Notes: generated by a model from the sequence alone, not told the origin. DNA of 64,000 bases from Clostridium ljungdahlii (GCF_001636845.1 NZ_LITT01000046.1:62001-126000); one strand, 5' to 3'; positions 37,483 to 46,631 are shown, numbered from the stretch's first letter. Translations and numbers: made by a program.

Positions 37483-37576
37483 AAAAAAGGCCAAGTTTCA
37501 CACCATAGAAAAATCTTGCCCTCGAAATTTTTCTATGTAGATAAATGAAACTTGACCTCTAGTTTTCTAGTCAACC
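37483..37576 (-). promoter_or_regulatory. Hairpin-terminator motif copy C
   Basis: Sense GGTTGACTAGAAAACTAGAGG; CTAG-AAAA-CTAG hairpin and a possible outer TTGAC/GTCAA pair that would compete with the terminator GGTCAAGTTTCA / TGAAACTTGGCC followed by T-run. The terminator loop contains a second AGAAAAATTTC-type hairpin. First of the two copies in the nifB leader after the SAM riboswitch. Confidence 0.75.
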
Positions 37577-37685
37577 AATAGACATTTAATGCATTATTTT
37601 AAATAAAACTTCTTATTTTAAAATCGGATGAGTGCTCAAAGAGTAACGAGCCATATTAAAATATTTAACATGTCTTATTAAAGAT

Positions 37686-37829
37686 AAAAAACTTCCTGTC
37701 AGAAACTACAGGAAGTTATGTCCTCTTGTTTCTCATCTCTCAGGTTTTACCTGCTGGAATTAACACCTTGAATATAAATTCAGGTTGTCGGGCATCACAG
37801 GGCCAGTCCCTCTGCCTCTCTTGATAAGA
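37686..37829 (-). promoter_or_regulatory. SAM-I riboswitch (S-box) of the nitrogenase-like operon
   Basis: Minus-strand words CTTATCAAGAG, GAGGGACTGGCCCTGTGATG, CCCGACAACCTG, AAGGTGTTAATTCC and TGAGAGATGAGA in consensus order. A terminator with AACTTCCTGTAG and CTGACAGGAAGTT arms plus T-run ends it at about 37686-37718. Next gene on the strand is nifB, about 520 bp downstream with no intervening gene. Confidence 0.95.
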
Positions 37830-37853
37830 AATTTATTTGTTTAATTGTACTAT

Positions 37854-37882
37854 AGTGTAAACTATATTTATTTGTTTGTCAA
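37854..37882 (-). promoter_or_regulatory. Promoter of the nitrogenase-like operon
   Basis: TTGACA (37877-37882) and TACACT (37854-37859), 17-bp spacing, immediately before the S-box aptamer. Confidence 0.7.
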
Positions 37883-37905
37883 CCATAAATTTCCCTTTAT
37901 ATTTT

Positions 37906-39129
37906 TTAGAAAGTATACTCTAAATTTTCCTTTATATTAAAAAAATCTGAATAATCTATTTCAAAAATGGATTTCTTAATAGATGAAATATTTATTTTTC
38001 TCCTAATAAGTTGAGTCAATATACCTGCGTAAGATAAATCCCCTTGAATTATGGCACCGTATATTATACCATCTTTATGTATTACTTTTTTGTAATTACC
38101 ATCTTTAGTTTCTATTTCTTCTTTATAGCTTTCATCTGGAACTGATACATTTCCCAGAGACATAGTTGCTAGTCCTAAAAAATTCATGGTATTTTTACTT
38201 CCAAAGAAATCTGTCATTAAAAGGTTTTTTCCTGCCATATTACTAGCTGCTACAATCCCTTCCTTAACAGCTGTAGGCCAAATTGGATTTCTTCCAGTTA
38301 CATCACCTGCACCATAGACATCATCCATATTTGTCTGCCCTCTTTCATCAATGATAAGTCCAAACTTGTCAAATTCCACATTACTCCCCTGCAAAAAAGC
38401 AGTATTTGCTCTAACTCCTGCTGATACAACTACAAACTCACAGGGAATTAATTCGCCTGTATTTAAAAGCAATTCTTTAGGATTATTAGCTTCATCAACT
38501 AAAAGCTTTTCTGCTCTAACTCCTAATTTTAAATTTACTCCATTTTTTTTAAATAAATCTTCATATCTGCCCGCTGCATATTTATCAAGCTGAACTGCTA
38601 AAATCCTGTCGTTCATTTCTACAACTGAAATATTCAATCCATAACCTAAAAGCCCTGTAATTGCATCAATTCCTATAAGGCCTGCTCCAAGTACAACTAT
38701 ATTTTTTACTTTTTTAGCTGCATCCTTTATTTTTTGTGCATCTTCCAAATTTCTAAGTCCTACTACATTATTTGCTCCTCTAAGATTTTCCACGGGAGGT
38801 ATGAAAGAACTTGCTCCACTTGCTACAAGAAGCTTGTCATAATTTAACCTGCTTCCATCTGAAAGCTCTATTTCATGCTCTTCATCTTTTAGCTTATCTA
38901 CTGCAATTCCTTTCATCCATTTTATGTTGTACTTTTTAAAATAATCCTTTTCCGAAAAATTGAGTGCATCTATATTTCTTTTATTACTAATATAATGGTG
39001 TAATATACACCTGGAATAGACATATTCATCTTTTGAAACCAATATTATATCTGCATCAGGTTCAAGTTTTCTAAGAGTTCTTGCACCATTTATACCAGAT
39101 GCAGAAGCCCCTATTACAACGTAGGTCAT
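37906..39129 (-). CDS. NirB-like FAD/NAD(P)-dependent oxidoreductase
   Basis: A 407-residue FAD protein of the rubredoxin-reductase/NirB N-terminal type. FAD motif VVIGASASGINGARTLRKL at the start, NAD motif VVLGAGLIGIDAITGLLGYG, and the C-terminal FAD motif DDVYGAGDVTG. ATG 39129 follows GGAGG; a longer frame would run into the upstream Fe-S gene. It is the last gene of the nitrate cluster and probably passes NAD(P)H electrons via the neighbouring ferredoxin-like protein to the molybdoenzyme, as in Nas systems. Confidence 0.88.
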   Translation of the reverse strand: MTYVVIGASASGINGARTLRKLEPDADIILVSKDEYVYSRCILHHYISNKRNIDALNFSEKDYFKKYNIKWMKGIAVDKLKDEEHEIELSDGSRLNYDKLLVASGASSFIPPVENLRGANNVVGLRNLEDAQKIKDAAKKVKNIVVLGAGLIGIDAITGLLGYGLNISVVEMNDRILAVQLDKYAAGRYEDLFKKNGVNLKLGVRAEKLLVDEANNPKELLLNTGELIPCEFVVVSAGVRANTAFLQGSNVEFDKFGLIIDERGQTNMDDVYGAGDVTGRNPIWPTAVKEGIVAASNMAGKNLLMTDFFGSKNTMNFLGLATMSLGNVSVPDESYKEEIETKDGNYKKVIHKDGIIYGAIIQGDLSYAGILTQLIRRKINISSIKKSIFEIDYSDFFNIKENLEYTF

Positions 39130-39134
39130 ATACA

Positions 39135-39542
39135 CTACACCTCCTCTAAAGTAATAGCATGCATAGGACATCTGGCTACACACTGCGGACTTTTACTTTC
39201 CGTATGCTGACACATATCACATTTCATAATTTCTCTATTATTTTCACTATCTGCCTTTAGCACTCCATAAGGACATGCCATTATACACATAAAACAGCTT
39301 GCACATTGATTTTTATCGTACTCTACAATACCGGTATCTGGGTTTTTTCTCATAGCACCAGTCATACACGTATATACACATTCTGGTCTGTCACAGTGCC
39401 TGCAAAATATGGGAGCGTATTTTCCTTTACTACTCAGCGTAATTCTACTTCTATTATCAACACAATCATGTGAAACAATACAGGCTGTGGTACAAGTAAG
39501 GCATCCAATACACTTACTTCTATCTATCTTTATTCTCTTCAA
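39135..39542 (-). CDS. 4Fe-4S ferredoxin-type electron transfer subunit (HycB/DmsB-like)
   Basis: 135 residues with four Cys clusters for four [4Fe-4S]: CIGCLTCTTAC, CRHCDRPECVYTC, CASCFMCIMAC, CDMCQHTESKSPQC. This is the beta-subunit pattern of molybdoenzymes. A TTG start follows AGGAG; the nas-type gene ends 5 bp upstream. It likely relays electrons between the FAD protein and the nitrate reductase. Confidence 0.9.
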   Translation of the reverse strand: MKRIKIDRSKCIGCLTCTTACIVSHDCVDNRSRITLSSKGKYAPIFCRHCDRPECVYTCMTGAMRKNPDTGIVEYDKNQCASCFMCIMACPYGVLKADSENNREIMKCDMCQHTESKSPQCVARCPMHAITLEEV

Positions 39543-39547
39543 AATTA

Positions 39548-41650
39548 TCAGCTCCTAACTTGTGAAACTTTTTCAATATTTACAGGCACATATTTATAAG
39601 AAGGTTCTTTTGAGTAAGGATCAAATATGGATGGAGTTAATGAATTTGTTTCTATATAGTGAATTGGAGCATATAATTGATCTTCTTTTACATTTCTTGT
39701 CAGTACAACCCTAAATTCATTTTTATGTCCATTTGCCGATAAAATCACAACTTTTTCATTTTCCTTTATATGCAGCTTTTCAGCTAATTTATAGTTTATG
39801 AAAATATAAGGATCTGTGAAGCAGCTATTTTTTACAAATTCAATTTCCCTAGTTCTAGTCTGGGTATGCCATTGTCCCACAGTTCCCCTACCTGAATTAA
39901 ATATATATGGAAATTTCTCTGTTTGGGTAAAGGGTTTTTGAGCTACATCTTCATAAATGAGCTTTACTTTTTTGTCTGCCGTAAAATATTTATTATCTTC
40001 AAACAGCCTTCTCTCATCACCAGTTAATATATCCCCCTCTTTAAAAGGCCACTGTATTCCTTTTGATGAAACCAGCATATCATAATCAATGCCAGTTATA
40101 TCACAAGGCATTTTACTGCTAAATTGTTTTATAAGCTCAAAAGCATGTCTTGGAGTCTTCCACTTTTCTAAGGGTTTTCCTACTTCCAGTGCTCTTCCTA
40201 TTCCAAGTAATATATCATAATCTGTAAGTTCACCTTTTTCTTTTTTTAACACTGGAGTTACAGCTGACAAACGCCTTTCCGTGTTTATAAGAAATCCTTC
40301 TTTTTTGAGAGCTGAAACAGAAGGTAAAAATAAATCACATGATTTAGAAGTATCCGTATCATCATATATATCTTGGACAACCAAGAATTCTAATTTTTGA
40401 ACTGCTTTTTCAAATTCCTCATTATTAGCCCAGGAATGTCTAGGATTTGTTCCAATTACCCACAATGCCTTAATTTCTCCACTGTTTATTTTATCTATAA
40501 TTTTATTGTAAGGTATGGTTGGCTTTTTGGGTATCATCTCACAAGAAACATCTAAAATAGAAGCAATTTCTTCCCTATGCTTTGGATTGTCAAAGTCTCT
40601 GCCTCCATATAAAGCTGTAGTATTACTGTATATTCTTGAACCCATAGCATTACATTGGCCTGTTATTGAATTTGCTCCAGTACCTTCTTTTCCTATGTTT
40701 CCGGTAATAACTGCAAGGTTTATTATTGATTGTGCAGTTCTAACTGCCTCATATCCTTGGTTTATTCCTATAGTCCACCAAAATGAAACTCTTTTCCCGT
40801 TGTGAATTATTTCTGCAAGTTCCATTACCCTTTTACTCGAAATTCCAGTTTTTTCTTCTACATTTTCTAAAGTATACTTTTTCACATGTTCCTTAAATCC
40901 TTCAAAGCCTTCTGAATATTTCTCTATATATTCTTTATCAATCCAGTTCTTTTCTATAAGTACATTTGCAAGGGTATAAAAGAGTATAATATCGGATTTC
41001 GGCTTGATATCTATCCATAAATTTGAGTTAATTGCTGTTTCGGATTTTCTAGGATCAATAGTTATTACTATAGCTTTTTCATTTTTTCTTATATGACTCC
41101 ACATAATAGGATGGGCGACCACAGGATTTGCTCCAATTAATATAATAGTGTCAGAAATTTCAAAATCTTTCAGTGTATAAGGAGGTGCATCAAATCCAAA
41201 GCTCTGTTTATGTGCTACAGCTGCCGTAGCCATACAAAGTCTTGTGTTTCCATCCCCGTTTATTTGCATACAGCACCTGCCTATAAATCCCAAGAGAGCC
41301 ATTTCTTCTGTTGTTATTTGACCGGTACTCAAATACGCTGCACTTTCAGTTCCGTATTTTTCCTGAATAGATCTCATTCTGAAAGCAAAAGTTTCAAAGG
41401 CATCCTCCCAAGAAATTACTTTCATCTTCCCACTTTCATCTTTCAAAAGTGGCAACTTACTGGATTTAAATTTTCTGCACTGCTTATTTAAATTTAATCC
41501 CTTTATACAGCAAAATCCATCATTTACCGGATAACCTTTAGTGGGAAGTATTTTCTTTATTTTATTATCTTCAACATAAAAGTCCAGATTACATCCAAGT
41601 GCACAATAATTACAAGTTGATTGTTTTACTTCCACGTAATTCATCTCCAC
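39548..41650 (-). CDS. Assimilatory-type nitrate reductase catalytic subunit (NasA/NarB-like molybdoenzyme)
   Basis: A 700-residue Mo-bisMGD enzyme. N-terminal [4Fe-4S] ligands STCNYCALGC...GFCCIKG and the Mo-Cys motif NTRLCMATAAVAHKQSFGFDAPP match NapA/NasA rather than formate dehydrogenase, which has Sec or Cys in another context. The C-terminal GTVGQWHTQTRTREIEFV segment is the MGD-binding domain. Start may be GTG 41650 or ATG 41644. Linked NarK and the FAD/Fe-S proteins support nitrate as substrate, though other oxyanions cannot be excluded. Confidence 0.88.
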   Translation of the reverse strand: MEMNYVEVKQSTCNYCALGCNLDFYVEDNKIKKILPTKGYPVNDGFCCIKGLNLNKQCRKFKSSKLPLLKDESGKMKVISWEDAFETFAFRMRSIQEKYGTESAAYLSTGQITTEEMALLGFIGRCCMQINGDGNTRLCMATAAVAHKQSFGFDAPPYTLKDFEISDTIILIGANPVVAHPIMWSHIRKNEKAIVITIDPRKSETAINSNLWIDIKPKSDIILFYTLANVLIEKNWIDKEYIEKYSEGFEGFKEHVKKYTLENVEEKTGISSKRVMELAEIIHNGKRVSFWWTIGINQGYEAVRTAQSIINLAVITGNIGKEGTGANSITGQCNAMGSRIYSNTTALYGGRDFDNPKHREEIASILDVSCEMIPKKPTIPYNKIIDKINSGEIKALWVIGTNPRHSWANNEEFEKAVQKLEFLVVQDIYDDTDTSKSCDLFLPSVSALKKEGFLINTERRLSAVTPVLKKEKGELTDYDILLGIGRALEVGKPLEKWKTPRHAFELIKQFSSKMPCDITGIDYDMLVSSKGIQWPFKEGDILTGDERRLFEDNKYFTADKKVKLIYEDVAQKPFTQTEKFPYIFNSGRGTVGQWHTQTRTREIEFVKNSCFTDPYIFINYKLAEKLHIKENEKVVILSANGHKNEFRVVLTRNVKEDQLYAPIHYIETNSLTPSIFDPYSKEPSYKYVPVNIEKVSQVRS

Positions 41651-41694
41651 TTCTCAATATTTTTTACTAAAAATACACGATTTAAATTTCAAAA

Positions 41695-42987
41695 TCATTT
41701 ACCCTTTGAAGTAGATTTCAACAAACCTATAATAAGAAGGGAAATCAAAGCAAGTGCTATAAATATTACAAATCCTCTAGAATAACCACTTAAGCTTTTA
41801 CCTGTCTTATCTATAAAGGATGCCATTAAAGGCGGTATAACAAAACCTCCAAAAGCTCCTAATCCACCGACCCAACCAGAAGCACCTCCAATAGCATGAG
41901 GAACTTCTTTAGGAAGTATTTTAAATACAGCAGCATTTGTCACACCCATTCCTACAGCTAAGAGTAAAATTCCTATAACAGCTAAAGGCATTGAAGAAGC
42001 AATAAACATGCATATTGTACCTGCAAGCATTATAAAAAGTGCTGTAATTGATGTAGATTCTCCTCCAACTTTATCTGCTATCTTTCCACCATAAATTCTT
42101 ACAACAGATGTAGTAATTGAGTAAATGGCAGTTAATAAACCTGCAACTTTCAAGTTCAACTTAAAAAAGGTTGTCCAATATGTTGGAAGCCAGCTAGTTA
42201 GTGCTAAAAAGCCTCCAAATGTGGTAAAGTACACTATAACAAGTGCCCAAGTTTTCCAGGCCTTTGCAGAAATAATAAGACTTTCACTAACTTTGTCATT
42301 TGGAAACAGTTCCTGCCCATATTCCTTTGAAGCTGTCATCTTTGCTTGTTCTCTTCCCACTCCTGCATGAATTAGTTGAAAATACCAAGCATTTTTTCCT
42401 ATAATAAAATATGTTATAGTTCCTGCTATTAAGAATATCAACCAGGCTAAATAAGAACCTGATAATCCTAAAAGTGGCAGTGCTACGTTTGGAAGCAAAA
42501 GTGTAAATATTCCAGGTGCTAGATTTCCCACTCCACCATATATGCCAAGTGCAACTCCCTGCTTATTTTGTGGAAACCAATAGGACGATTGGCTAACTCC
42601 TACAGAAAAGGTAGCTATACCACAGCCTGACAGTGCCCCAAATATCAAAAGCAGGGAATAGCAGTTACTTAAATCCTGCTTAAAAAAAGCCATAACTATA
42701 TAGAGTCCCGTCATACCGATTATTGAAAGTATAAGTAATGTAATAAAGGGTTTTCTTCCTCCATCTACGTCAACCCAAGCTGCAAATGGAATCCTAAGCA
42801 GTGATCCTGATAAATTTGGTATTGCAATAAGAAGCGCTAGTAAGATAGGATTCAAATCTATAAAACTTTTTTTAAACACAGCAGCTGTGGCACCATAAAG
42901 TGCAACTGCTGCAAATCCTACAAAAAAACCTAAGGTTGCTCCTGTTAATCCTTGTTTGGAATTTCCTTTAACACTTACAATATCCAT
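41695..42987 (-). CDS. NarK-type nitrate/nitrite MFS transporter
   Basis: A 430-residue 12-helix MFS protein. It carries the NarK/NasA pattern: LLIFGALSGCGIATFSVGVSQSSYWFP, GIYGGVGNLAPGIFTLLLP (nitrate signature GxxGNxG-like) and GASGWVGGLGAFGGFVIPPLMA. It imports nitrate and/or exports nitrite for the adjacent reductase. Starts behind GGAGGGG, 31 bp after asrC. Confidence 0.92.
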   Translation of the reverse strand: MDIVSVKGNSKQGLTGATLGFFVGFAAVALYGATAAVFKKSFIDLNPILLALLIAIPNLSGSLLRIPFAAWVDVDGGRKPFITLLILSIIGMTGLYIVMAFFKQDLSNCYSLLLIFGALSGCGIATFSVGVSQSSYWFPQNKQGVALGIYGGVGNLAPGIFTLLLPNVALPLLGLSGSYLAWLIFLIAGTITYFIIGKNAWYFQLIHAGVGREQAKMTASKEYGQELFPNDKVSESLIISAKAWKTWALVIVYFTTFGGFLALTSWLPTYWTTFFKLNLKVAGLLTAIYSITTSVVRIYGGKIADKVGGESTSITALFIMLAGTICMFIASSMPLAVIGILLLAVGMGVTNAAVFKILPKEVPHAIGGASGWVGGLGAFGGFVIPPLMASFIDKTGKSLSGYSRGFVIFIALALISLLIIGLLKSTSKGK

Positions 42988-43018
42988 TATTTCCCCTCCT
43001 ATTTGTGATTTAAGTGCT

Positions 43019-43966
43019 TTACCAATTTATAGTTTCAGCAACTTCAGCTTTAAGGTCTAAATTTACATCTTTTAAAGCCCACTTTTTAAATTCCTGATAC
43101 CCTGTTCTATCTACGATATATCCTATATGTTCTTTTCCACCAGGAGCATTTTTGTCTATATATTTATCTATATATTCATAGGTATTTAAAATTATCTTCA
43201 CAATGCTATCTTCATCTACCCATTTAATGAAATCCTGACCTAATCTTGGATTTTTCTTTCCCGTTCTACCAAGGATAGTCAATTTAAAATACTTCTTACT
43301 GCTTCTTGTCCATGCCCCCATTGGGCATTTGTCCACACATTCACCACAACCTATACACTTTTTAGCATCCCTCAAGACCTTAAAATTTTCAAATTTGAGT
43401 GCATCTGCAGATCTTAGTTTACAATTTTTAACACAAGCTTTACAGCCCACACATCTATAACTTTCATACTGCGGTTCTGTCATGCCTATAATTCCAAAAT
43501 CATGCATTCTCACTTTTACACAATCATTTGGACATCCAGTTAATGCTACTTTTACATGGTAGTCATTTGGAAATATAACCTTTTCTATTCTCTTTGCAAA
43601 AGCAGTGGTGTCATAATTTGCAAAAGGACAGACTTTATTTCCTATACAAGCAGTAACATTTCTTGTTCCTGATGCTGAATATCCATTTTTAGGATCAGTT
43701 TGATTTATTTCAAGTCCTTCTATAACAGGTTGTATCATCCTATTTATCTCAGGAATGTTTTTCATATCAATTCCAGGTATTTCAAAGCCCTGTCTTGTAG
43801 TAATATTAATTGTTCCATTTCCATATTGCTGTGCAACCTTTTGAATTATTTCAAAATATTTTGCTTCTATATATCCACCTGGTACTCTAATCCTTATGGC
43901 CGTCTTTCCTCTTTCCTTAGTTACTCTAAATGCATTCTTTTTTAGAACTTTTGTATTGATATCCAT
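43019..43966 (-). CDS. asrC: Sulfite reductase subunit C (siroheme, AsrC), possible nitrite reductase
   Basis: A 315-residue siroheme/[4Fe-4S] reductase subunit. Cluster and siroheme ligands lie in CIGNKVCPFANYDT and ALTGCPNDCVKVRMHDFG. Two ferredoxin-type motifs follow (CVGCKACVKNC, CIGCGECVDKC). AsrC reduces sulfite to sulfide in dissimilatory clostridia. Here it precedes narK in a nitrate operon, so reduction of nitrite to ammonia, the same six-electron chemistry, is a realistic alternative. Confidence 0.93.
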   Translation of the reverse strand: MDINTKVLKKNAFRVTKERGKTAIRIRVPGGYIEAKYFEIIQKVAQQYGNGTINITTRQGFEIPGIDMKNIPEINRMIQPVIEGLEINQTDPKNGYSASGTRNVTACIGNKVCPFANYDTTAFAKRIEKVIFPNDYHVKVALTGCPNDCVKVRMHDFGIIGMTEPQYESYRCVGCKACVKNCKLRSADALKFENFKVLRDAKKCIGCGECVDKCPMGAWTRSSKKYFKLTILGRTGKKNPRLGQDFIKWVDEDSIVKIILNTYEYIDKYIDKNAPGGKEHIGYIVDRTGYQEFKKWALKDVNLDLKAEVAETINW

Positions 43967-43981
43967 AATCGTCCTCCTTTT

Positions 43982-44773
43982 TTAATCCATTAAAAGTTTG
44001 GCTTTAACATAATTAAATACCGGACCGTCAAGGCAAATATATGTATCGTCCATTTTACAATGACCACACTTTCCTAAACCACAGCACATCTTTCTTTCAT
44101 AAGAAACCCAAATGTTTTCCTCTTTAATTCCCCTCTTCAAAAATTCTGCTATAGTAAATTTAAGCATTATTGGAGGACCTACTACTACTACCTGTACTTC
44201 TTCCACATTATTTATATTTAAATCTTTAATATAAGTAGTAATTAAGCCTACATTCCCACCATAACTTTCATCAGCCTTGTCCACTGTTAAAGTAACACCA
44301 ACATTTTTTCTCCATTCTTCTATATTCTTTTTAAACAATATATCATCTGGTGACTTAAATCCCATTAAAACATTAAAATTTGTAACTTCATTTCTATTAG
44401 CAGCAAAGTAGTCTACAATACCTTTTACAGGTGCTAATCCAGTTCCTCCTGCAGCTACAATAAGTTCTTTTCCCTTATATGTATCTAAGTCAAAACCGTT
44501 TCCATAAGGTCCCCTCATAAACAGAGTATCTCCTACAAAAAAAGTATGAATGACATCTGTAACTACTCCCACACGTCTTATAGTTAGGCCTATATACCCA
44601 TCTCCTATTTCACATACAGATATAGGAGCTTCTCCATATTTAGGTATGGAAATTTCAAAAAATTGTCCCGGCTTTACATCTCCTTCAAATTCCATTTTAA
44701 ATGTATAATCAATATCCGTATGTTTTGTAATATCTAATATTTTACTAGCCTTTGGCAAATATACATTTTCCAT
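43982..44773 (-). CDS. asrB: Sulfite reductase subunit B (AsrB), FAD/NAD(P) electron input
   Basis: 263 residues of the dihydroorotate dehydrogenase electron transfer (PyrK-like) family. FAD/FMN-binding MRGPYGNGFDL, NAD motif VAAGGTGLAPVKGIV and a C-terminal [2Fe-2S]-type CCGLGKCGHC. It accepts electrons from NAD(P)H and gives them to AsrC via AsrA. The start immediately follows the asrA stop, so they are translationally coupled. Confidence 0.95.
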   Translation of the reverse strand: MENVYLPKASKILDITKHTDIDYTFKMEFEGDVKPGQFFEISIPKYGEAPISVCEIGDGYIGLTIRRVGVVTDVIHTFFVGDTLFMRGPYGNGFDLDTYKGKELIVAAGGTGLAPVKGIVDYFAANRNEVTNFNVLMGFKSPDDILFKKNIEEWRKNVGVTLTVDKADESYGGNVGLITTYIKDLNINNVEEVQVVVVGPPIMLKFTIAEFLKRGIKEENIWVSYERKMCCGLGKCGHCKMDDTYICLDGPVFNYVKAKLLMD

Positions 44774-45775
44774 TTATTTCACCTCTCCCACTGTATCATT
44801 TAACTTATTCACACAATTTGAAAAAGATATATATTCTGGACATGCATCATCACATCTTCCGCATCCAACACACATGTTATATCCAAATCTTTTCTTAAAG
44901 TCATAAACTTTATGCATAACCTTAAATCTCATTCTCTGTCCTTTATCCTGTCTAAAGCTGTGTCCTCCAGCTATATCCGTATACCCATCAATCTGACAGG
45001 AAGTCAACACTCTTCTTCTCTCTCCTACATTTTTATTGTCTTTATAGAAAATGTCCTGCATATTAAAACATGTGCATGTTCCACAAACAAGGTTACATCT
45101 TCCACAAGAAATACATCGTGAGGAATACTCTTTCCACAGTGGAGCATTAAATACACTTACATCCATATTTTCAGGAACTTTAACCTTTACATCGTTTTCT
45201 GTGACAAAGTTAGGTTCTACATTACATTCTGTCATTCCATCAAAGTAATTTTTAAAGCTTTCATCTTTACACTTTACTGAAACTTTTCCATCTTTATATT
45301 TTATAAATAGGTCATAGTTTTCTGTCTTATTACTGCCCATACTTACGCAGAAACAGTTTTCAAAGCTGTGTTCACATTCCATAAGTGCAAATTTTACTTT
45401 ATCTCTTACTTTTTTATAATAAGGATCCTCTACACCATTTCTCAAATAAATTTCATCAACTCTCCTTACAGCATTGATGTCACAGCTTCTTAAAAATATC
45501 AATATCTTTTTGTCATCCACTTTTGGTTCCATTACAGAATCTTCTGTAAAATAAAACAAGGTTTTAGTTATTGGAAGCATCACTTCTTTTGGTGAAAAGT
45601 TTGATTTTTCCTCAAATATTATTTCTTCAATAGTATTTATCTCTGCATACCTAACTGTATCTGTATCCGAAAATCTTCCCTTACCTTTTAATTTCACTGG
45701 AGCATAGATTTTGTACTCTTTTTGCAGCTTTTTTAAAAAATTATCAAATTCCACATTACTAATTTGAAACCCCAT
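44774..45775 (-). CDS. asrA: Sulfite reductase subunit A (AsrA), iron-sulfur protein
   Basis: 333 residues with two ferredoxin motifs, CISCGRCNLVCGTC and CVGCGRCDDACPEY, as in AsrA and the hydrogenase/CoB-CoM electron-relay proteins. It is the first gene of a long operon (asrABC, narK, nas, Fe-S, FAD) and its start follows AAGGAGGG. A perfect Crp/Fnr-type palindrome is 90 bp upstream. Confidence 0.94.
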   Translation of the reverse strand: MGFQISNVEFDNFLKKLQKEYKIYAPVKLKGKGRFSDTDTVRYAEINTIEEIIFEEKSNFSPKEVMLPITKTLFYFTEDSVMEPKVDDKKILIFLRSCDINAVRRVDEIYLRNGVEDPYYKKVRDKVKFALMECEHSFENCFCVSMGSNKTENYDLFIKYKDGKVSVKCKDESFKNYFDGMTECNVEPNFVTENDVKVKVPENMDVSVFNAPLWKEYSSRCISCGRCNLVCGTCTCFNMQDIFYKDNKNVGERRRVLTSCQIDGYTDIAGGHSFRQDKGQRMRFKVMHKVYDFKKRFGYNMCVGCGRCDDACPEYISFSNCVNKLNDTVGEVK

Positions 45776-45864
45776 TTGTCAATTCCCTCCTTAGAATTTT
45801 TGTAACCCTAACAGCATGTAATCATCGTTGTTATATATTTAACATATCATAAATATAAAAAATT

Positions 45865-45886
45865 TAACGTGATACAAATCACGTTA
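45865..45886. promoter_or_regulatory. Crp/Fnr-type operator upstream of asrA
   Basis: A perfect dyad with 9-bp arms around ACAA; the centre reads GTGAT-N4-ATCAC, a CRP/FNR hybrid. It is 90 bp upstream of the asrA start and near the divergent side of the regulator gene, whose recognition helix has the ExxSR pattern (RETISR). Confidence 0.85.
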
Positions 45887-45941
45887 TGGCCAAAAAATAA
45901 AAAACTGCATTTGCATCATTTTCTACAAATACAGCCTTCCT

Positions 45942-46631
45942 CTAAATTCCCCTGAAATACATTGACAGCACCTTGGGATCTATAACTATTATCTTTTTAT
46001 GATGAAATTTTATCATACCTTTTTTTTCAAAATTATTCATGCAGCGTGAAATAGTCTCTCTCGTACTACCAAGCATTTCAGCTAAATATGTTATGCTTAT
46101 ATTCAAGTCAATAACTGTACCTTCTTTTGTTTCCACTCCGTAATCCCTTGATAGCTTCCAGAGTTTTGCTGCAAGTTTTTTATCCATTTTTATAGGTACT
46201 GTATTTTTCAATTGCCTGTAGAGTCTTCTTATTTTTTTAGCCATAGAATTAATTATAATATGCGTAAATTCAAAATCTTCTGCCATTATTTTTAACAAAT
46301 CATTTCTAAAAAAATACAATATATAACTGTTTTCAAAAGCTTCACAGCTTATGGATGCAGGTAAATTGTCAAAAATGACTTCATTTATAAATTCTCCTCT
46401 GCCTAAAATATATACAACCCTTTTTTGTCCATCTTCTGATATCTTATACATAGTTACTTTTCCACTTAAAACAATATAAATTTTATCCACTTTGTCTTTT
46501 TCGCAAAACAATTCTTCACCTTTAGTAAGTTTTATCTTAAGAGCCTTTGCTTGCATCAATTTCAACGTAGATTTATTTACTTTTTCAAATAAGGAAAGTC
46601 CATTAAAATCATCATCGGAAACTTTTGTCAT
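45942..46631 (-). CDS. Crp/Fnr family transcriptional regulator
   Basis: 229 residues: a cyclic-nucleotide-type beta-roll (about 20-130), a dimerisation helix and a winged HTH (ISITYLAEMLGSTRETISRCMNNFEKKGM). The ETISR helix is FNR-like, but the N-terminal cysteines that bind FNR's [4Fe-4S] are absent, so it senses something else, possibly nitrate, nitrite, heme or NO. The start overlaps the end of the dihydropyrimidinase gene by 20 bp. It probably controls the asr-nar-nas operon via 45865-45886. Confidence 0.9.
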   Translation of the reverse strand: MTKVSDDDFNGLSLFEKVNKSTLKLMQAKALKIKLTKGEELFCEKDKVDKIYIVLSGKVTMYKISEDGQKRVVYILGRGEFINEVIFDNLPASISCEAFENSYILYFFRNDLLKIMAEDFEFTHIIINSMAKKIRRLYRQLKNTVPIKMDKKLAAKLWKLSRDYGVETKEGTVIDLNISITYLAEMLGSTRETISRCMNNFEKKGMIKFHHKKIIVIDPKVLSMYFRGI

